64,000 nt of DNA from Doris montereyensis (GCA_037039925.1 JAXRKP010000069.1:133501-197500); one strand, 5' to 3'; numbered from the stretch's first letter, positions 1 to 12,560 are shown. Notes: generated by a model from the sequence alone, not told the origin. Translations and numbers: made by a program.

Positions 1-2780
1 AATGGTTTTAGGAGATTTAAACGCTAGAGTAGGCAACAATGTAGAAACATCAGGAGTAATAGGTAAAGAAGGAGAGACAACAACTTCTCCAAATGGAGAG
101 AGACTAATAGATTTTTAACTAAAGAATAACATGAAAATGGCCAACACATTTTTTCCTCATAAAGATATCCACAAATATACAAGAGTAAATGAAGACAGGT
201 GTGAAAAGTCAATGATAGACTACATAATAGTTAGCAGCTCCCATTTTTTTTACAGTACAATGGATGCTAGAGTGGGCAGAGGAGCTGAAAATATTTAGTG
301 ATCATCACCTAGTGATAGCCAAAATGACATTATTAACTGAAGAAAACAAACAGAAAAGGAAAGAAAAGAAAGCTACTAAACTCAAAATAGAACTAAATAA
401 ACCAATAGTAAAACAGATGTACAAATCCAGGATAAAAACATCTATCAGTGAAAGGCAGATGGATCTGAAGGAAAGCACAATAGAAGAAAAATGGCAAATA
501 TATATAAAGAAACACTCCTCATTTGTACTGAAGAGGTCTGCGGCAGGAAACAAATTAAAGGAAATGGGAAAAGGGCAGCATGGTGGAATGAGAATGTCAA
601 GACTAAAATCAAAGAAAAGAAAGATGCCTGGAAGAAATACTTGCAAACAAATAGACCAGAGGATAGGGTAGATTTACGTGAATAAAAGAACTATTGCCAA
701 AGAGGAAGTTAGGAAAGCAAAACAGGAACATTGGGAAGAGTTTGGACAAAGACTTCAAGAAAGCTATCAAGGAAATCAAAAGCTGTTCTGGGGGCAATGA
801 AGAGCATGAGAAAGACTAATGCATGCCCAATACGACAAATTAAGAATGCCAAAGGAGAACTAATGAAAGGAGACAGCGAAATCATGGAAACATGGAGAAA
901 GCATTTTCAACAATTACATAATCCCTCCAGAATGTATGAAACAAGGAGTAAAGATCAATTAGTAAGAGTAACAAGTAATCAAGAGGAGACAGTTGAAGAT
1001 GTAGATATATCAATGGAAGAAATCCAAACAGCTATAAGAAAAGTGAAATTAGAAAAAGCCCCAGGAGCAGATCAAGTTTATCCAGAAATGATTAAAAACC
1101 AAGGAGAGAGGCAGACAAACTACTACATGCAATATGCCAACAAGCATGGAAGTCCAAACAGGTGCCAGACGACTGGAAAAAGGGAACGGTAGTGCCAATA
1201 CACAAGAAAGGATCAACCATGGAATGCTCAAACTATTCAGGGATATCACTACTTAGCGTTCCAGGAGAAGTATATGCCAGGATCCTGGAAATGAGACTAA
1301 GGAAAAGAGTAGAGGATCAGATTGAAGAGCATTAGAGTGGATTTAGACCAGGAAGAAGTGTACAAGACCACATATTTACAATTAGACAAATAATAGAAAA
1401 ATTCTTTGAGAGAAACACTTGCACCTGTGTTTTATTGACTTAGAAAAGGCATTTGACACTGTGAGGAGGGACGAACTATGGCAAAAATTTAATAGAAGCC
1501 ACTAAAAGTTTTGACACTAAACCAACATGTGCAGTGAGAGTAGCTGGAAACATATCTGCAGAATTTGATGTAGATATAGGAGTAAGACAGGGTTGTATCC
1601 TAAGTCCTCATTTGTTTTATCACATTTATGGATTCAGTCGCAAAAGCGTCCTCAAAAATGAAGAAAATAATGTAGGTATGTGGAAGCTCAAACCAGTAAA
1701 TGTATCAATGCTTTCATTTGCTGATGATTTAGTTCTGTTTGGAAAATCAAAAAGTGACCTTCAGTCGAATATCAACATTATGAACAATGAACTAAATAAA
1801 AGAGGAATGAGAGTAAATGCAAAGAAAACCAAAACAATGCTAGTAACTAGGGAAGCTAAAACACAAAATCTTAAATTAGGCAGGGAGAATATAGAACAAG
1901 TTCAAAGCTACAATTACTTAGGAGTAATGATTAACTCAGAGGAAAGACTAAGAGAAGAAATCAGCCAGAGAATCAAAAAGGCAAGTGCAATATGGGACGT
2001 CCAGTCTGCAGTCTTTGAATATACTGAAATCTCGCTTGGAGACCCACTACTTCTCCAACACATTTAGATGAATTTTATTGAATTGCTTGCTTTTACTGAA
2101 TTGATTGTGATACTATTTTTTTTATTGATGCATGTTTTATGAAAATGTTTTTAGCGATAGCATGCCATGTCTGTGTAATCATTTTGCTTGTAATGAGCCT
2201 TGAGCTCTTCTGAGGGAAGGCGCAATATAAATATTCTTCTCATCTTATATATAACCATCTAGGAAAGGCATTTGTAGGTGAGCAAGAATTGTCAACAAAA
2301 ACCAAAATGGCAGTATACAATACAGCTTATTGTCCTACTCTCCTCTATGGCAGCAAAACCTGGACCTTAGACAGTAAAGAATACAGTAGAGTACAGGCAG
2401 CTGAAATGAAATATCTAAGAAGAATAGTAGGGAAAACTAAGAGACAAAATCAGAAACACAACAATAAGAGATCAAACCAAAGCAGATAGCATAAAAACTA
2501 AGATAGAAACAAATCAATTGAGATGGTTTGGGCATGTAAACAGAATGAATGACAAAGAATAGCTAAATCAGTATACAGAGCTAACGCCCAAGGTAAAAGA
2601 CCAAAAGGCAGATCTCGGAGAAAGTGGGAAGAAATATAAAAGAGGCATCGAAGCATAGAAATTTATCTTTTTTGGAAGGAAACATAAAATGCCAGGACAG
2701 GGCATCCTGGAGAAAGATCATCTTGGGCATCTGAACCCATACACCGAAAGGTAGAATCGAACTGATAAAGAAAGAAAGAA
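1..2780 (+). mobile_element. Degenerate RTE-like non-LTR retrotransposon (endonuclease + reverse transcriptase)
   Basis: A broken LINE reading left to right and truncated by the window start. It opens inside an APE-type endonuclease: GDLNARVG near 10-40 and the catalytic SDHHLV motif at about 298-315. A linker follows, then the reverse transcriptase: KAPGAD (about 1056), a FRPGRSVQDHIFT block (about 1340), GVRQGCILSPHLF (about 1580) and the catalytic FADD at about 1717-1730, then a thumb region and a C-terminal stretch with YGSKTW (about 2347) and [12 protein letters not shown] (about 2518). In-frame stops (117, 1333, 1441) and frameshifts show it is dead. A second element interrupts it at about 1993-2249. 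The order of motifs and the C-terminal YGSKTW / W-GHV blocks suggest the RTE group; exact clade is inference. Confidence 0.85.
1993..2249 (+). mobile_element. Nested 5'-truncated retroelement tail inside the RTE-like LINE
   Basis: The reverse transcriptase reads continuously up to KKASAI (codon ending 1992) and resumes at 2250 with YNHLGKAF. The 257 bases between do not fit the reading. They end in a segment with TGAGCCTTGAGC and GGCGCAATATAAAT, the kind of sequence seen at CR1/L2-type 3' ends. Insertion point is clean at the protein level; the identity of the inserted family is inferred from its tail only. Confidence 0.7.
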
Positions 2781-2902
2781 AATAAACCAAAGCATAATGT
2801 AAACGTAGGTGGCACAACCTTTGTTGATGTAACTGGCTATTACTACTACCTCTCATTGTTGCTAATATATCAATATTTGAAATGTATAATATTCCTTTGC
2901 AC

Positions 2903-3105
2903 CAAGGGGGATTTGACAGTCGAGAGGTAAGGTGTCGGCCTCTCAACCCAAAGGTTGTGAGTTCAACAGTTGACAATGTCCTGTGTGCAGATCACAACAC
3001 TCTGTGCACATTAAAGATTCCTTGGCTATTTACAGGGCAATTCGGGCAAAATTGAAACTCCTACCAACCATGTTGTGGATGTAGGTAAAATCAAATTTTA
3101 AAAAC
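2903..3105 (+). repeat. SINE family B, copy 1 (tRNA-derived)
   Basis: About 200 bp that share long blocks with 47796-48145, including CTGTGTGCAGATCACAACAC, CCTTGGCT, CAGGGCA and TTGTGGATGT. The left part has a pol III A-box-like CAGTCGAGAGG and a weak B box GAGTTCAACAG, so a tRNA-derived SINE is likely. No paired acceptor stem, so not a tRNA gene. Confidence 0.7.
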
Positions 3106-3109
3106 CCTT

Positions 3110-5283
3110 GCAACACAAAGCATTATTTTAGAACATTTAAATAGCATTTACGTTTTATATGCAACCACCTAATAATCTAATCATTAATATAAAACCTAAT
3201 GTATAATATTTGTCCTGCCTGTTTAACAAATAACCTCAATCGCAAAGATTATTTTGTTCCAGAGGAATCTGCTGCATTTACCTGGTATTCAATGATTTAG
3301 TAATGGTTGCTCATGGCCTATATTAGATTGATTCCCCTTAAGTTAATGGTAGGAAACTTAAGTTTTCAACATGTAACCTGTTCAAGACATGAATTGTAAG
3401 CACTGATTCTGATATTAGTGATGAATCAGGTGTTGAAGATATATGCATTATAACAGTGGCCTAGAATAAATAATATAAAGTGATATTTGACGAGTTATTA
3501 AACTTTTTGTAAGTTATGTTTGAGTGCAACAAATATTGTGTTGTCTTATTGCCCAATTTTGAGTACGTAAATAAATACAAATTCCAATAATCTTGAATAT
3601 TATTGTTTAACAACAGTGTGTCTATCAAGTAAGAAAGTCATGAAGCACTCAGGGTTGGTTTTTTTTTAATTGGGTAAAAATTCCCAGTATCTGAGAGTTC
3701 ACCAGGAATGAAAAGCCAGGGTCAATGACTTAAAACCATATTCTCCAGGCAATTACAGAGAAAAGAATGTCTCTTCCTTTTCCTCGTTTGTATAATATGT
3801 AGATCTATATATGACCAACACCATAATGCTACATGGTGCTCTCTCTGTTTCCTGTAAAAGTGCGAGACAGGGTATGGTTCTAGAAACAATTTTTACAATA
3901 TTCAAAACATAGAGATCTAGAATGTAAATATAGGAGTTGAAAGAAATCATGGTCTTGTTTAAGTTGTTGAGGATTGTCTTATTAGGCTTAGAACTTGATT
4001 CTTTGCTTAGCTATGTTGTTCGTTTTTTTTTTTTTTTTTTGGGGGGGGGGTAGTTGCTGCAAAAGAATTTTAATCTTTTGGGGTTGTAAGGATATATTTT
4101 TTTTACTGGGAGGGATGTACTTTCATTTTATTGTCTGGATTGTTTTGTGGTCTTGCTTAGGTTGCTTTCATTTCATGTTGAGCTATGTACATCTAGAATC
4201 TAGATCTACTTATCACTATATACTATATCTAGATCTATAGTCCAGATTCTAATTCATTTTGAGTTTTTCTTTTGTTTATATTCATACGTTTTGTTAAGGA
4301 CTTTACATCATCTCACTTTGGAGTTTTTGTTTGCTTTTGAAAAGCCAGAACACATCTCTTGGAATGCTTATTTTATTTTCAGAAAAAGATCTGGTAGATA
4401 GATATAGATCTAATCAAAAAATTGTCCCAAGAAGATGGGAAACCTTCAGCCAGGCTATGGCAAAACTAATTAGAACAGCCGTGGTTCTATTTTTAAATGC
4501 TGCGCTACACACGTGACACAACAAATCCGGTTACCTCTCCAGTCCGTACAATAAAATTTATCTTTGAATGGCAAAAAAAGGGGTAGAAATTGACAAAATA
4601 TTGGTTTTCAATTTTCGGACAATTTTAGCAAACATCAAAATCTGGATTAGAAAGCTAGCTTTATGTCAAAATAAAAATTGTGGGTAGACTTTTACATCTC
4701 CACTTGAAAGCGACATGACCGTCGGTAGCAGACGCGTCCCTTCTAAAAATAGACCTTAGACAACAGCGTGTGCCGAATCCATTGATTCTCAAACATAAAC
4801 AAATTCTTTCGAAGCCGAACATTAATAAATAAAAGTCTCATGTAATCAAACGAGAAAGAAGCGTTACATTCAAAGTAATGTGACAAACTACTTCACTGGA
4901 GCCCTTTATTCAAAGAAAGCTGATTATGATACAATAAAACAAAAGAATCGAAAGATGTGTGGGAGTGGGAATGGTCGGAAGAGAACGGGAATAGCCTAGC
5001 CTAGAACTCTACACACACAGTGCATGAGTACAGTTAGTAGGCCTGATGGAGAAAGAGCTAATACAATAGGTCCCTAATACGCTATATTTGATTCTTAACT
5101 TCATGTCGTCACACATGTGTTGTTGAGTATTAAGTTGCGTCACTGAAATTCAGTTAAAAAACAGCATTCTATCCTAGATTTCAATGATATGTAAGCACCT
5201 CAGCTCTGCAGCGTCCGCGCTGAGAGTGGTGGATGGATGGCCAAGATAGTAAAACAGAAAAGAAAAAGCGCAATTGCACTAAC
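3110..5283. other. Non-coding stretch, probable first intron of the ENOPH1-like gene
   Basis: I see no exon on either strand. A T19-G10 homopolymer pair sits at 4022-4050. From about 3795 to 4410 the palindromic words AGATCT/TCTAGA recur unusually often. The stretch lies downstream of the minus-strand ENOPH1 exon 1 donor, so it is read as intron. Confidence 0.5.
4022..4050 (+). repeat. Poly-T / poly-G homopolymer junction
   Basis: A run of about 19 T is followed directly by 10 G. Simple sequence; length is probably unreliable in the assembly. Confidence 0.9.
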
Positions 5284-5391
5284 CTTCACAAATGAAATAG
5301 GAGTTGTAGTTCCTTCAATGTCGAATACAATTGAATTCACTTTGTCTAGCATAAAAGATGATTCTTCGTAAGTTCTCTTTTGTCGTGCCAT
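5284..5391 (-). CDS. ENOPH1: Enolase-phosphatase E1, first coding exon only
   Basis: Thirty-six codons from ATG at 5391 to a GTTAGT donor at 5283, phase 0. The peptide contains VFDIEGTTTPISFVK, which is motif I of this HAD-family enzyme; the Asp of DIEGT is the expected nucleophile and Mg ligand. ENOPH1 converts 2,3-diketo-5-methylthiopentyl-1-phosphate to the acireductone in the methionine salvage pathway and is cytosolic/nuclear. Vertebrate ENOPH1 also splits right after FVK, which supports the exon border. The remaining exons (expected to begin with a DILFPY-like block) are not in the window and should lie left of position 1. The 21 residues before motif I are variable in the family, so the start is reasonable but not proven. 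Confidence 0.85.
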
Positions 5392-5560
5392 TATGAACAG
5401 TTGTGAATCTCAGATCTAAAACCAACAAGACATGAGACAAAGACGCCGGTTCACTATCCCTCAGCATGACAGGTGCGCTCGCCATTGATTGGTCGTAAGA
5501 TGGCGCTAGTAATAGCATTTGGCTGCTCTAATGCTTGTATATCCCCTCCAGATTTTATGT
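5392..5560 (-). promoter_or_regulatory. Probable ENOPH1 promoter / 5' UTR with CCAAT box
   Basis: Immediately upstream of the ENOPH1 start on the minus strand. An inverted CCAAT (ATTGG at 5488-5492) lies about 100 bases before the start codon and local GC content is higher than the flanks. No TATA box seen. Inference from position. Confidence 0.35.
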
Positions 5561-6093
5561 AAAGGGTGATTCTTTTTTTTCAATATTTTCCTTTAAAAGC
5601 TATTCAAACTCGCATTTTATGAATAAAAATACATTTTTCAATTATTTTGATGCAGTGTAAGAGTTTCTGGATAATTTGAGATCGAGATGCGTGTATGCTA
5701 TAAAATAATGACGATTGAACAAAATGTTGTGAGTAACGGATTGAATGGCAGACACAGGTCAGTTTCGATGATTGTGTGAAATGAACAAAAATATAATTCA
5801 AGATGTGTGGTACGACAAGCCACGTTCAAAATCAGCCAAGAAAGATGACGGGGTGGGGAGCTCTGAACAAAACATATTAATGAAATATGCCGTATATTAT
5901 TTGATGGCGGGAATCGAGCGAAATGATTACATTCGTTCATCTTTGACCAAATTTTTTTATTTTAAATCGAGAGACTTCTGCAGGCCTATCTATGTCATTG
6001 TATAATGTTAATGTTATAATGTGTGATGAAGTGGGAAAAAAAGTCCCGAAGTCTAGGTGAAATGAAAAGAAACAGGGACTTCTGTGAACCGGA

Positions 6094-6216
6094 AATGTTA
6101 TCATTATTATTATTATTATAATTGTATTATTATTATTATTTTTATTGTTACCATTAATACTATATCATTATTATTATTATTACGTGTATTACATTATTAT
6201 TAGTAGAAGTAGTAAC

Positions 6217-6284
<68 letters not shown>

Positions 6285-6414
6285 GGTAATAGTAGTAGTA
6301 GTGGTGGTGATAGTAGTATTATTATTATCATCATCATGACATGTATTAATATTATTATTAGGGTCTATTAATATAAGTATTATTATCATCAGTATTGTAA
6401 TGAGAAGTAGTACC

Positions 6415-6492
<78 letters not shown>

Positions 6493-6493
6493 A

Positions 6494-6525
<32 letters not shown>

Positions 6526-6540
6526 TAGTGGTAGTATTTA
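6094..6540. repeat. (TAT)n / (AGT)n triplet arrays
   Basis: Two main AGT arrays at about 6201-6312 and 6411-6530, joined by ATT-rich sequence. They give long serine or threonine/leucine readings in several frames, which are not genes. Reverse-complement ACT arrays follow at 7169-7330. Confidence 0.95.
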
Positions 6541-7168
6541 TACGAAGTAGTAGTAAGTGAAGGATACTTAGTGGGAACAAAGACGAGATAAATACAAAGA
6601 ATACATAGAAAACATCTTGGCCACCATGCGAATTGAACCCACAACTTCGGCGTCGTTACCCATCACCTCGCCATGAAAAGAAATCGCGCTATCAATCGAA
6701 CCCTTTTCGTTTGTTCAATTCGGGCACAACAGTTTAGGCAGAAATGTTGACTTAAAAAAGCAAAATAGAAGCAAAGGACTTAAAAATTAAACAGAATCAA
6801 AACAGTAAGATAGCTCATTCTTCTCACCTTAGATCAGAACGTCCAGGTCAAGGAAATTTGAACGTTTGAAATCTCGTGATGACTGAGATAGTAGTAGGCC
6901 TACCCCTTCACATGGCCGTATTCACTACTGCTGCATACTAGTAGCAGACGACCGTGCTATTCCTGTGACTTTCCAGAGGAATTGTACTCAATGTTCTTCA
7001 TAATTTATGATTTACGAAAAAAATGGTAAACTTGTTATAGAAATCTGGCGCCTCAACGTTTGGCTGCTCAACTTGACGATTGAAGACACTACACGTTGTT
7101 GTCGAACGTCATTTTGCTTTGTCCGTGGCTCTCTCACCATTACTAGTACTATCATCACCTCCATCACA

Positions 7169-7175
7169 ACCCTGG

Positions 7176-7229
<54 letters not shown>

Positions 7230-7260
7230 TTACTACTACTACTACTACTACTAATACTAT

Positions 7261-7298
<38 letters not shown>

Positions 7299-7330
7299 AC
7301 TTCCTACCTACCTACCTACTACTACTATTA
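7169..7330. repeat. (ACT)n triplet array
   Basis: Nearly pure ACT repeat with a short CTAC run near its right end (about 7303-7318). It is the reverse complement of the 6.2-6.5 kb AGT arrays, so the two could pair. Confidence 0.95.
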
Positions 7331-7576
7331 CTTTGGTTTGGACGTTGAAAGGAAGTTGAGTCAGAAGATCAAATCATTTTCACCATCAATCATTGTGTAG
7401 GCCCTGAGTTACCAATATGGAGGTGGCCTAATACACTGTCTCGTTTTCTATTTATTACTATTAAGATAAGATTACGTATCCTTTATTGATTCTTAAAAAT
7501 AAAATTACATTGTATTTGTTGACATACTGTTCACAACAAATGATCACAACAACAAAAATGAATTGATATAATATAA

Positions 7577-7863
<287 letters not shown>

Positions 7864-8575
7864 TCATTCAATCATAGGCCTCTCACTATCGTAATGTTAA
7901 AGACGTCATAATACATGAATACAATAAGGTGGAAGTTAATTATGTACATAGATGGAAATATAATTTCATATAGTGAAAGGGAGAAATGAATAAAGATAAC
8001 GACGTCGAGATGAGTTTACAAAAAAAATGTATTCCTACTCCTACATTCCTACTTGTTTGGATTTGGGAGTTGAGGACATGAGACTCATCCTTTATGATTT
8101 TAAGTAATTTTGAATTACATAGTTTTAAAAAAAATACAGCATAAAAAGAAACAGCTGATTGTCTTAACTTTTTAAAAGCATTTCTTAAAGCTTTATTGAT
8201 CTTTTCCTTTTCTCCCACTCTAATTTATTGCCTCCCCATGCAGTCAAACAAAAAGTTAATAATTCAATACGCATGTGTTAAAAAACACACAAAAATTACT
8301 AGTGCATGTACATTTAACCTTTCTATTATTCATGAAGAGAAGTTGGGCATGACGACATGATTTTATCTTTTTCCGCTCCTAATAAACAATAATTGACTAA
8401 CTCAGTTACTACTGAGTATCACTCTCAGTGTGGGTGGTTTTGAATTTGACATTAAATTTTATCGAACTCTAATAATGATATGTATCGAAGTCTTTATTTT
8501 GATTTTTTAAGTCTTCATTGCTATTGCTTGGGGTAATTTTTATTGACAGAGTCTTAATCTTACTCATACTGTACT

Positions 8576-8935
8576 GTGACACAACATCTTCTAGCAATCC
8601 CCAGAGTTAAAACCAAAGCATCAACCCAATCCTTTGCCCATTTTGGTTCAATGGCGTGGAATGCCATCACGCATTGCATTCGAATGCAGCCAAATCTAAC
8701 TAGACCTATGTTTAAGAAGTCGTTAAATACCCGTCTGTTTAAAAAAAATCGATGTCTTTTTCTTACCATAATTTCCTTTCAACGCTTGTTAATATCTAAC
8801 GTGAGGTGTCTTTTATGTTCCCAATATGTATAATGTATATTATGTTTTTCCCCAGTGTGAAGCGCCCATAGCTTAATGGTTGTGAGCTGATGTTGGCGCT
8901 CTATCAAGTAAATAAAAGCAAACAAAGATACTATA
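8576..8935 (+). mobile_element. CR1-like LINE, 5'-truncated C-terminal remnant with 3' end
   Basis: An open stretch encodes FAHFGSMAWNAI and then FKKSLNTRLFKK, the 'FGPKAWNSLP...FKKSLKTHLF' pattern found at the C-terminus of CR1/L2-type reverse transcriptases. It is followed at about 8860-8930 by AGCGCCCATAG and GGCGCTCTATCAAGTAAAT, a typical 3' UTR ending for this group. No catalytic domain is present. Confidence 0.7.
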
Positions 8936-9169
8936 CTGGACACAAAATAAAAAAACAACATTTTATTCAAATACATATACTCATGAAACGTGAACCACTG
9001 TCTAGAATGTTACGAAAATTAATAACGGTATTGGTGCATTCTTTGACCCAAATCATGCCAGGTTACGGTTGAATATCTTTTAAAACCATCGAGTTGTAAT
9101 AAAGAATCATAGTCGAACCTTTACATTTGAAAAACCAAGTTCTGGTAGTATAGCGCTTAAAATGCAATC

Positions 9170-9658
9170 CGGTATACATGTAGTATCTTTGGTGCAAGTG
9201 ACTATCATCAGTGTTTGAGGAGGGGACCTGGGTTCGCAGGGGGACCGCTAAATACATGTACATGCAGTGAACTAGTTCGACCCGATCAGGCTGCTGCCCT
9301 TGGGGAGAGGTCGCCGAAATTTCAAGGGACATAAGCTCCCGGGCCAACGCACCCCTCCTGTCCCGCCACAACGGTCGCTGGGGTCACGCGAGTCCAGCCC
9401 AAATTGACTGGGAGATCTTTTACACCCTGGTGATCAACAATAAACCTGCCTAGAGATGGGGTTAATCGAGCTTTGGTGTTGAAAGAAGGGCTCCTCTTTA
9501 TCAATGTGTCTATGGATAGGTCTATGGGGTTCCCCGATTGCCGCGGAATTCAGCTGTAGGTATCATAGCTGGTCTCACGCCAGTTGAGAAGGTATGCGTT
9601 GGTGGTTACCGTATCAAGGGTTCTCTCGGAACTCGAACGATATAATCGCCGTTGTTAG

Positions 9659-9660
<2 letters not shown>
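9170..9660. other. GC-rich block of unknown origin
   Basis: About 490 bases clearly richer in G+C than the flanks, with blocks such as CTCCCGGGCCAACGCACCCC and GCCGCGGAATTCAGC. No open frame looks like a known protein and both strands have stops. It ends directly at a (GA)n tract. It could be a 5' UTR or LTR piece of a mobile element; I cannot name it. Confidence 0.4.

Positions 9661-9743
<83 letters not shown>
9661..9743. repeat. (GA)n microsatellite
   Basis: About 40 uninterrupted GA units, abutting the GC-rich block. Confidence 0.95.
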
Positions 9744-9746
<3 letters not shown>

Positions 9747-10647
9747 GATGGGCCTATGTATGTCTGACAGCCTGATATAAATCTAAATGTTCTGGTTCAA
9801 CACTGACTGTTTATAGATATTTACTTTGTTCTCGGCCTTCCATTCTCCCAGAGGTATCCATCCTAATTGTTCCGTGGTGTGTAGGCTATGTTGTAATAAT
9901 CAGTCACAAACCTGTTTCTGTTCTTTTGTACTTTTGAAGTATTGTATGCTGTACATCTGAAGATGGGTGTGCATGACGTCATCCGAATCAACTAGATTCA
10001 TTAGGATCATTGATCTTACTTGAGTCATTGTATCCACCTATGCTGAACATATCAACATTTAGATCCTTTATATTGATTAACTTTAAATTCAATAATTTAT
10101 TCACTGTAACAGCTGAAGTGTATTACCTACTTTACTTATTACCATATCAGTCTATCATATAGTCCAAATTTCATGTTATTGTCTACATTTCTCATGGCTT
10201 AGTGGACGATTCGTAGAGAATTACACATCGACGAAAGCCGCAATATTAATGTGATGTTAATTTTACTGTATTCATTCGTCCCTATTACTACATATTGTAT
10301 TAGTATAAGTAAATGTATTAATGTTCACGCGTTCACGCACGGGTATAAATACTTGTATGTATAGTTATCTAGCATCTTCTAATAATACATTGTGTTATGT
10401 GATAAAGTACAACAGTTTAGCATATGTATCTGTATCTGTATTGGGTACTCCAAAGTGTCTCAAACTTGAGCAAATTATGGAGGCGTTCACGCTATTAATG
10501 TGTGTCTTTTTCATGTCTATATTTTCATTTGTTTTTTTATCCATCTTTAAAAAAAACAATTATTTGCTTTATTATGTCATAACATGTCCTTTGTCTCTGT
10601 CCGTGTGTCTGTCTGTCTGTTTTTTCCGTCCATATGTCTGCCTGTGT

Positions 10648-10654
<7 letters not shown>
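9744..10654. other. Intergenic stretch, nothing recognised
   Basis: AT-rich, no exon or repeat family identified. A long frame from 10321 runs into the CT microsatellite and has no recognisable domain. Confidence 0.5.
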
Positions 10655-10738
<84 letters not shown>

Positions 10739-10739
10739 G
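10655..10739. repeat. (CT)n microsatellite at the 3' end of an antisense LINE
   Basis: CT array preceded by C7. On the minus strand it is a (GA)n array directly after the coding end of the RTE-like element at 10745-12560, as expected if the microsatellite grew from the element's tail. Confidence 0.9.
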
Positions 10740-10744
10740 ACTGT

Positions 10745-12560
10745 TGGTATCGTCTGTCTCGGGAGACAATGGATTTTGCGGGTGTCGATTCCTTTCAAAG
10801 TTGCAGCTCATGCTGTGGCTGTATACGCCTATCCATGAGTAGCAGTTTGTGCAGATGAAATCTGCGCCTGTCTCCGTGAGTGCTGATGCTGCCCTCTGCT
10901 GTCTGCGTTCTCTTTTCTCCTCTCGCTTTTCTTTCCTCCTCCACTCCATCTCTGACCACCTGCCCTGATGGTTAGTCTTCAGCTGATGCGGTCTGCGGCG
11001 ACGGACTTCCATTTTGCAGGATTGGTGATACCTGATTTCAGATCGCGTTTTCAGGGATCGTTGAAGCGTATGACAGGCCGTTCAGTGGACCGTGAGCCAA
11101 TGGCAAGTTCATTATCCCTGAGTATATGGCCATCTTCCATTCTACTCACATGTCCGAGCCAGCATAAACATCGCTGGGTGAGGAGACCGAACATGTTTCT
11201 AATGCCCGCAATTTCTAATATGGTCTTGTTTAGAATGCGGTCTTGCCATCTTATTTGCAAAGACGTTTCTGAGGCAGCACATGTAGAAGGTGCTAAGTCT
11301 TTCTGGTGTCCATGTTTCGCTGCCATAAACCAGCGTGCTGAGCACACAGGGTTGATACAACTTCATCTTGGTTTTGAAGGTCAAAATGGTGTTGTCCCAT
11401 ACCCTCTTTGCAATACAAGCTGTTGCTATAATAGCTTCGCTGCTTCTCTTGTTCAGTCATGCATCTATATAGAGATTGCCCGATACGGTGAGAACGAGGT
11501 AGATGAATTATCAACTACCTTGAATATAAAGTCATTGATGATAATTTCAAGAATGCTGCTGACATCCTGTCCGATGATATTGTTTTTTGATAATTTAGAC
11601 TGATGGTCAGACACAGTTTTCTACAGGCATGTGAGAAGCTGATTGTGAATATCTGAAGGACCCTTTCAATGTGGGCAGGCAGAGCAGCGTCATCTGCAAC
11701 CTGTTGTACCTTAGTCTTAGCCCGGAAGCGGTCTGGGTTAAAGTAAAAGATTTCCACTGCGGCGGTATGAAAGAACACGCCATTTTGGGATTTACTGAAG
11801 GCGGGCGACGAGATTATCAGGGAGAATGAGATGCTGAAGAGTATTGGTGCGAGCACGCAACATTGTTTTACTCCATTCTTTGTCGGGAATGGGTCCGAAG
11901 ATGAGCTGTTATATTGGATGATGCCTTGCATGCGTATGCTTTCATGACGACTGGATCATACGTGGGAGTTTGGGAGGACATCCAATCCGGTGTAGCAGAG
12001 TGGAAAGATCGGTCCTGCAGACTAGGTCGTAGTACGCTTTTGGCAAGACGCAATCGGCTATTGTTCGCAACCTGTTCGGAGAAATCTCGCGGTAGTTGTT
12101 GCGCAATTGCAATCGCCCGTGTTCGTATATGATGTGACGATAGTTGCATTACGCATCTCCGAGGGCACAGTACCCTCTTCTCAGCACTGTAGCAGAAGCT
12201 GGTGGAGATGATAGAGTAGGGAGGTATTTTTGCCAGCCACAATGATTTCAGGTGAGATGCCACCCCCTCCACCCCCAAGGAGCTTTGCTACAAGCGAGGG
12301 AATCGATAGCCTTGTACAGCTCTTCTGCTGTGTGGGAAACGTCGAGCTCTTCCATTACAGGCAAAGTATTTATGCTCTTTAATTCTGCATCGATGACATA
12401 TTTCTCACTCGAATAGAGTTCCTGGTAGTGTTCTGCCCATCTTTCCATTTGATTACTTTGATCGTTGAGGATGTCACCTGTAATAGATTTGAGCGGGGCT
12501 ATTTTGGTGGCAATTGGGACAAATGCTAACTTTATTCCGTCGTAAGTGTGAAAGCTTTAA
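10745..12560 (-). mobile_element. Degenerate RTE-like reverse transcriptase (different lineage from the 1-2780 element)
   Basis: Read right to left: APLKSITGDILND (about 12500), MERWAEHYQELYSSE (about 12445), VMEELDVSHTAEELYKAIDS and CSKAP (12380-12270), then a frame change and NGVKQCCVLAPILFSI (about 11865), VADDAALPAHIE in place of the catalytic FADD block (about 11700), KTKMKLYQPCVLSTLVYGSE (about 11375), LTQRCLCWLGHVSRMEDGHI (about 11170), and a C-terminal zinc-knuckle-like CTNCYSWIGVYSHSMSC (about 10850). Several frameshifts, and the catalytic Phe changed to Val, mark it as dead. The 5' endonuclease is not recognisable. Plus-strand frames over this span are shadows. Confidence 0.85.

Noticed and set aside
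6145..6644. Long serine-, threonine- or leucine-rich frames
   Set aside because: Pure translation of AGT/TAT triplet arrays on both strands.
10968..11603. 211-codon plus-strand frame
   Set aside because: Antisense shadow of the RTE-like reverse transcriptase, whose motifs are on the minus strand.
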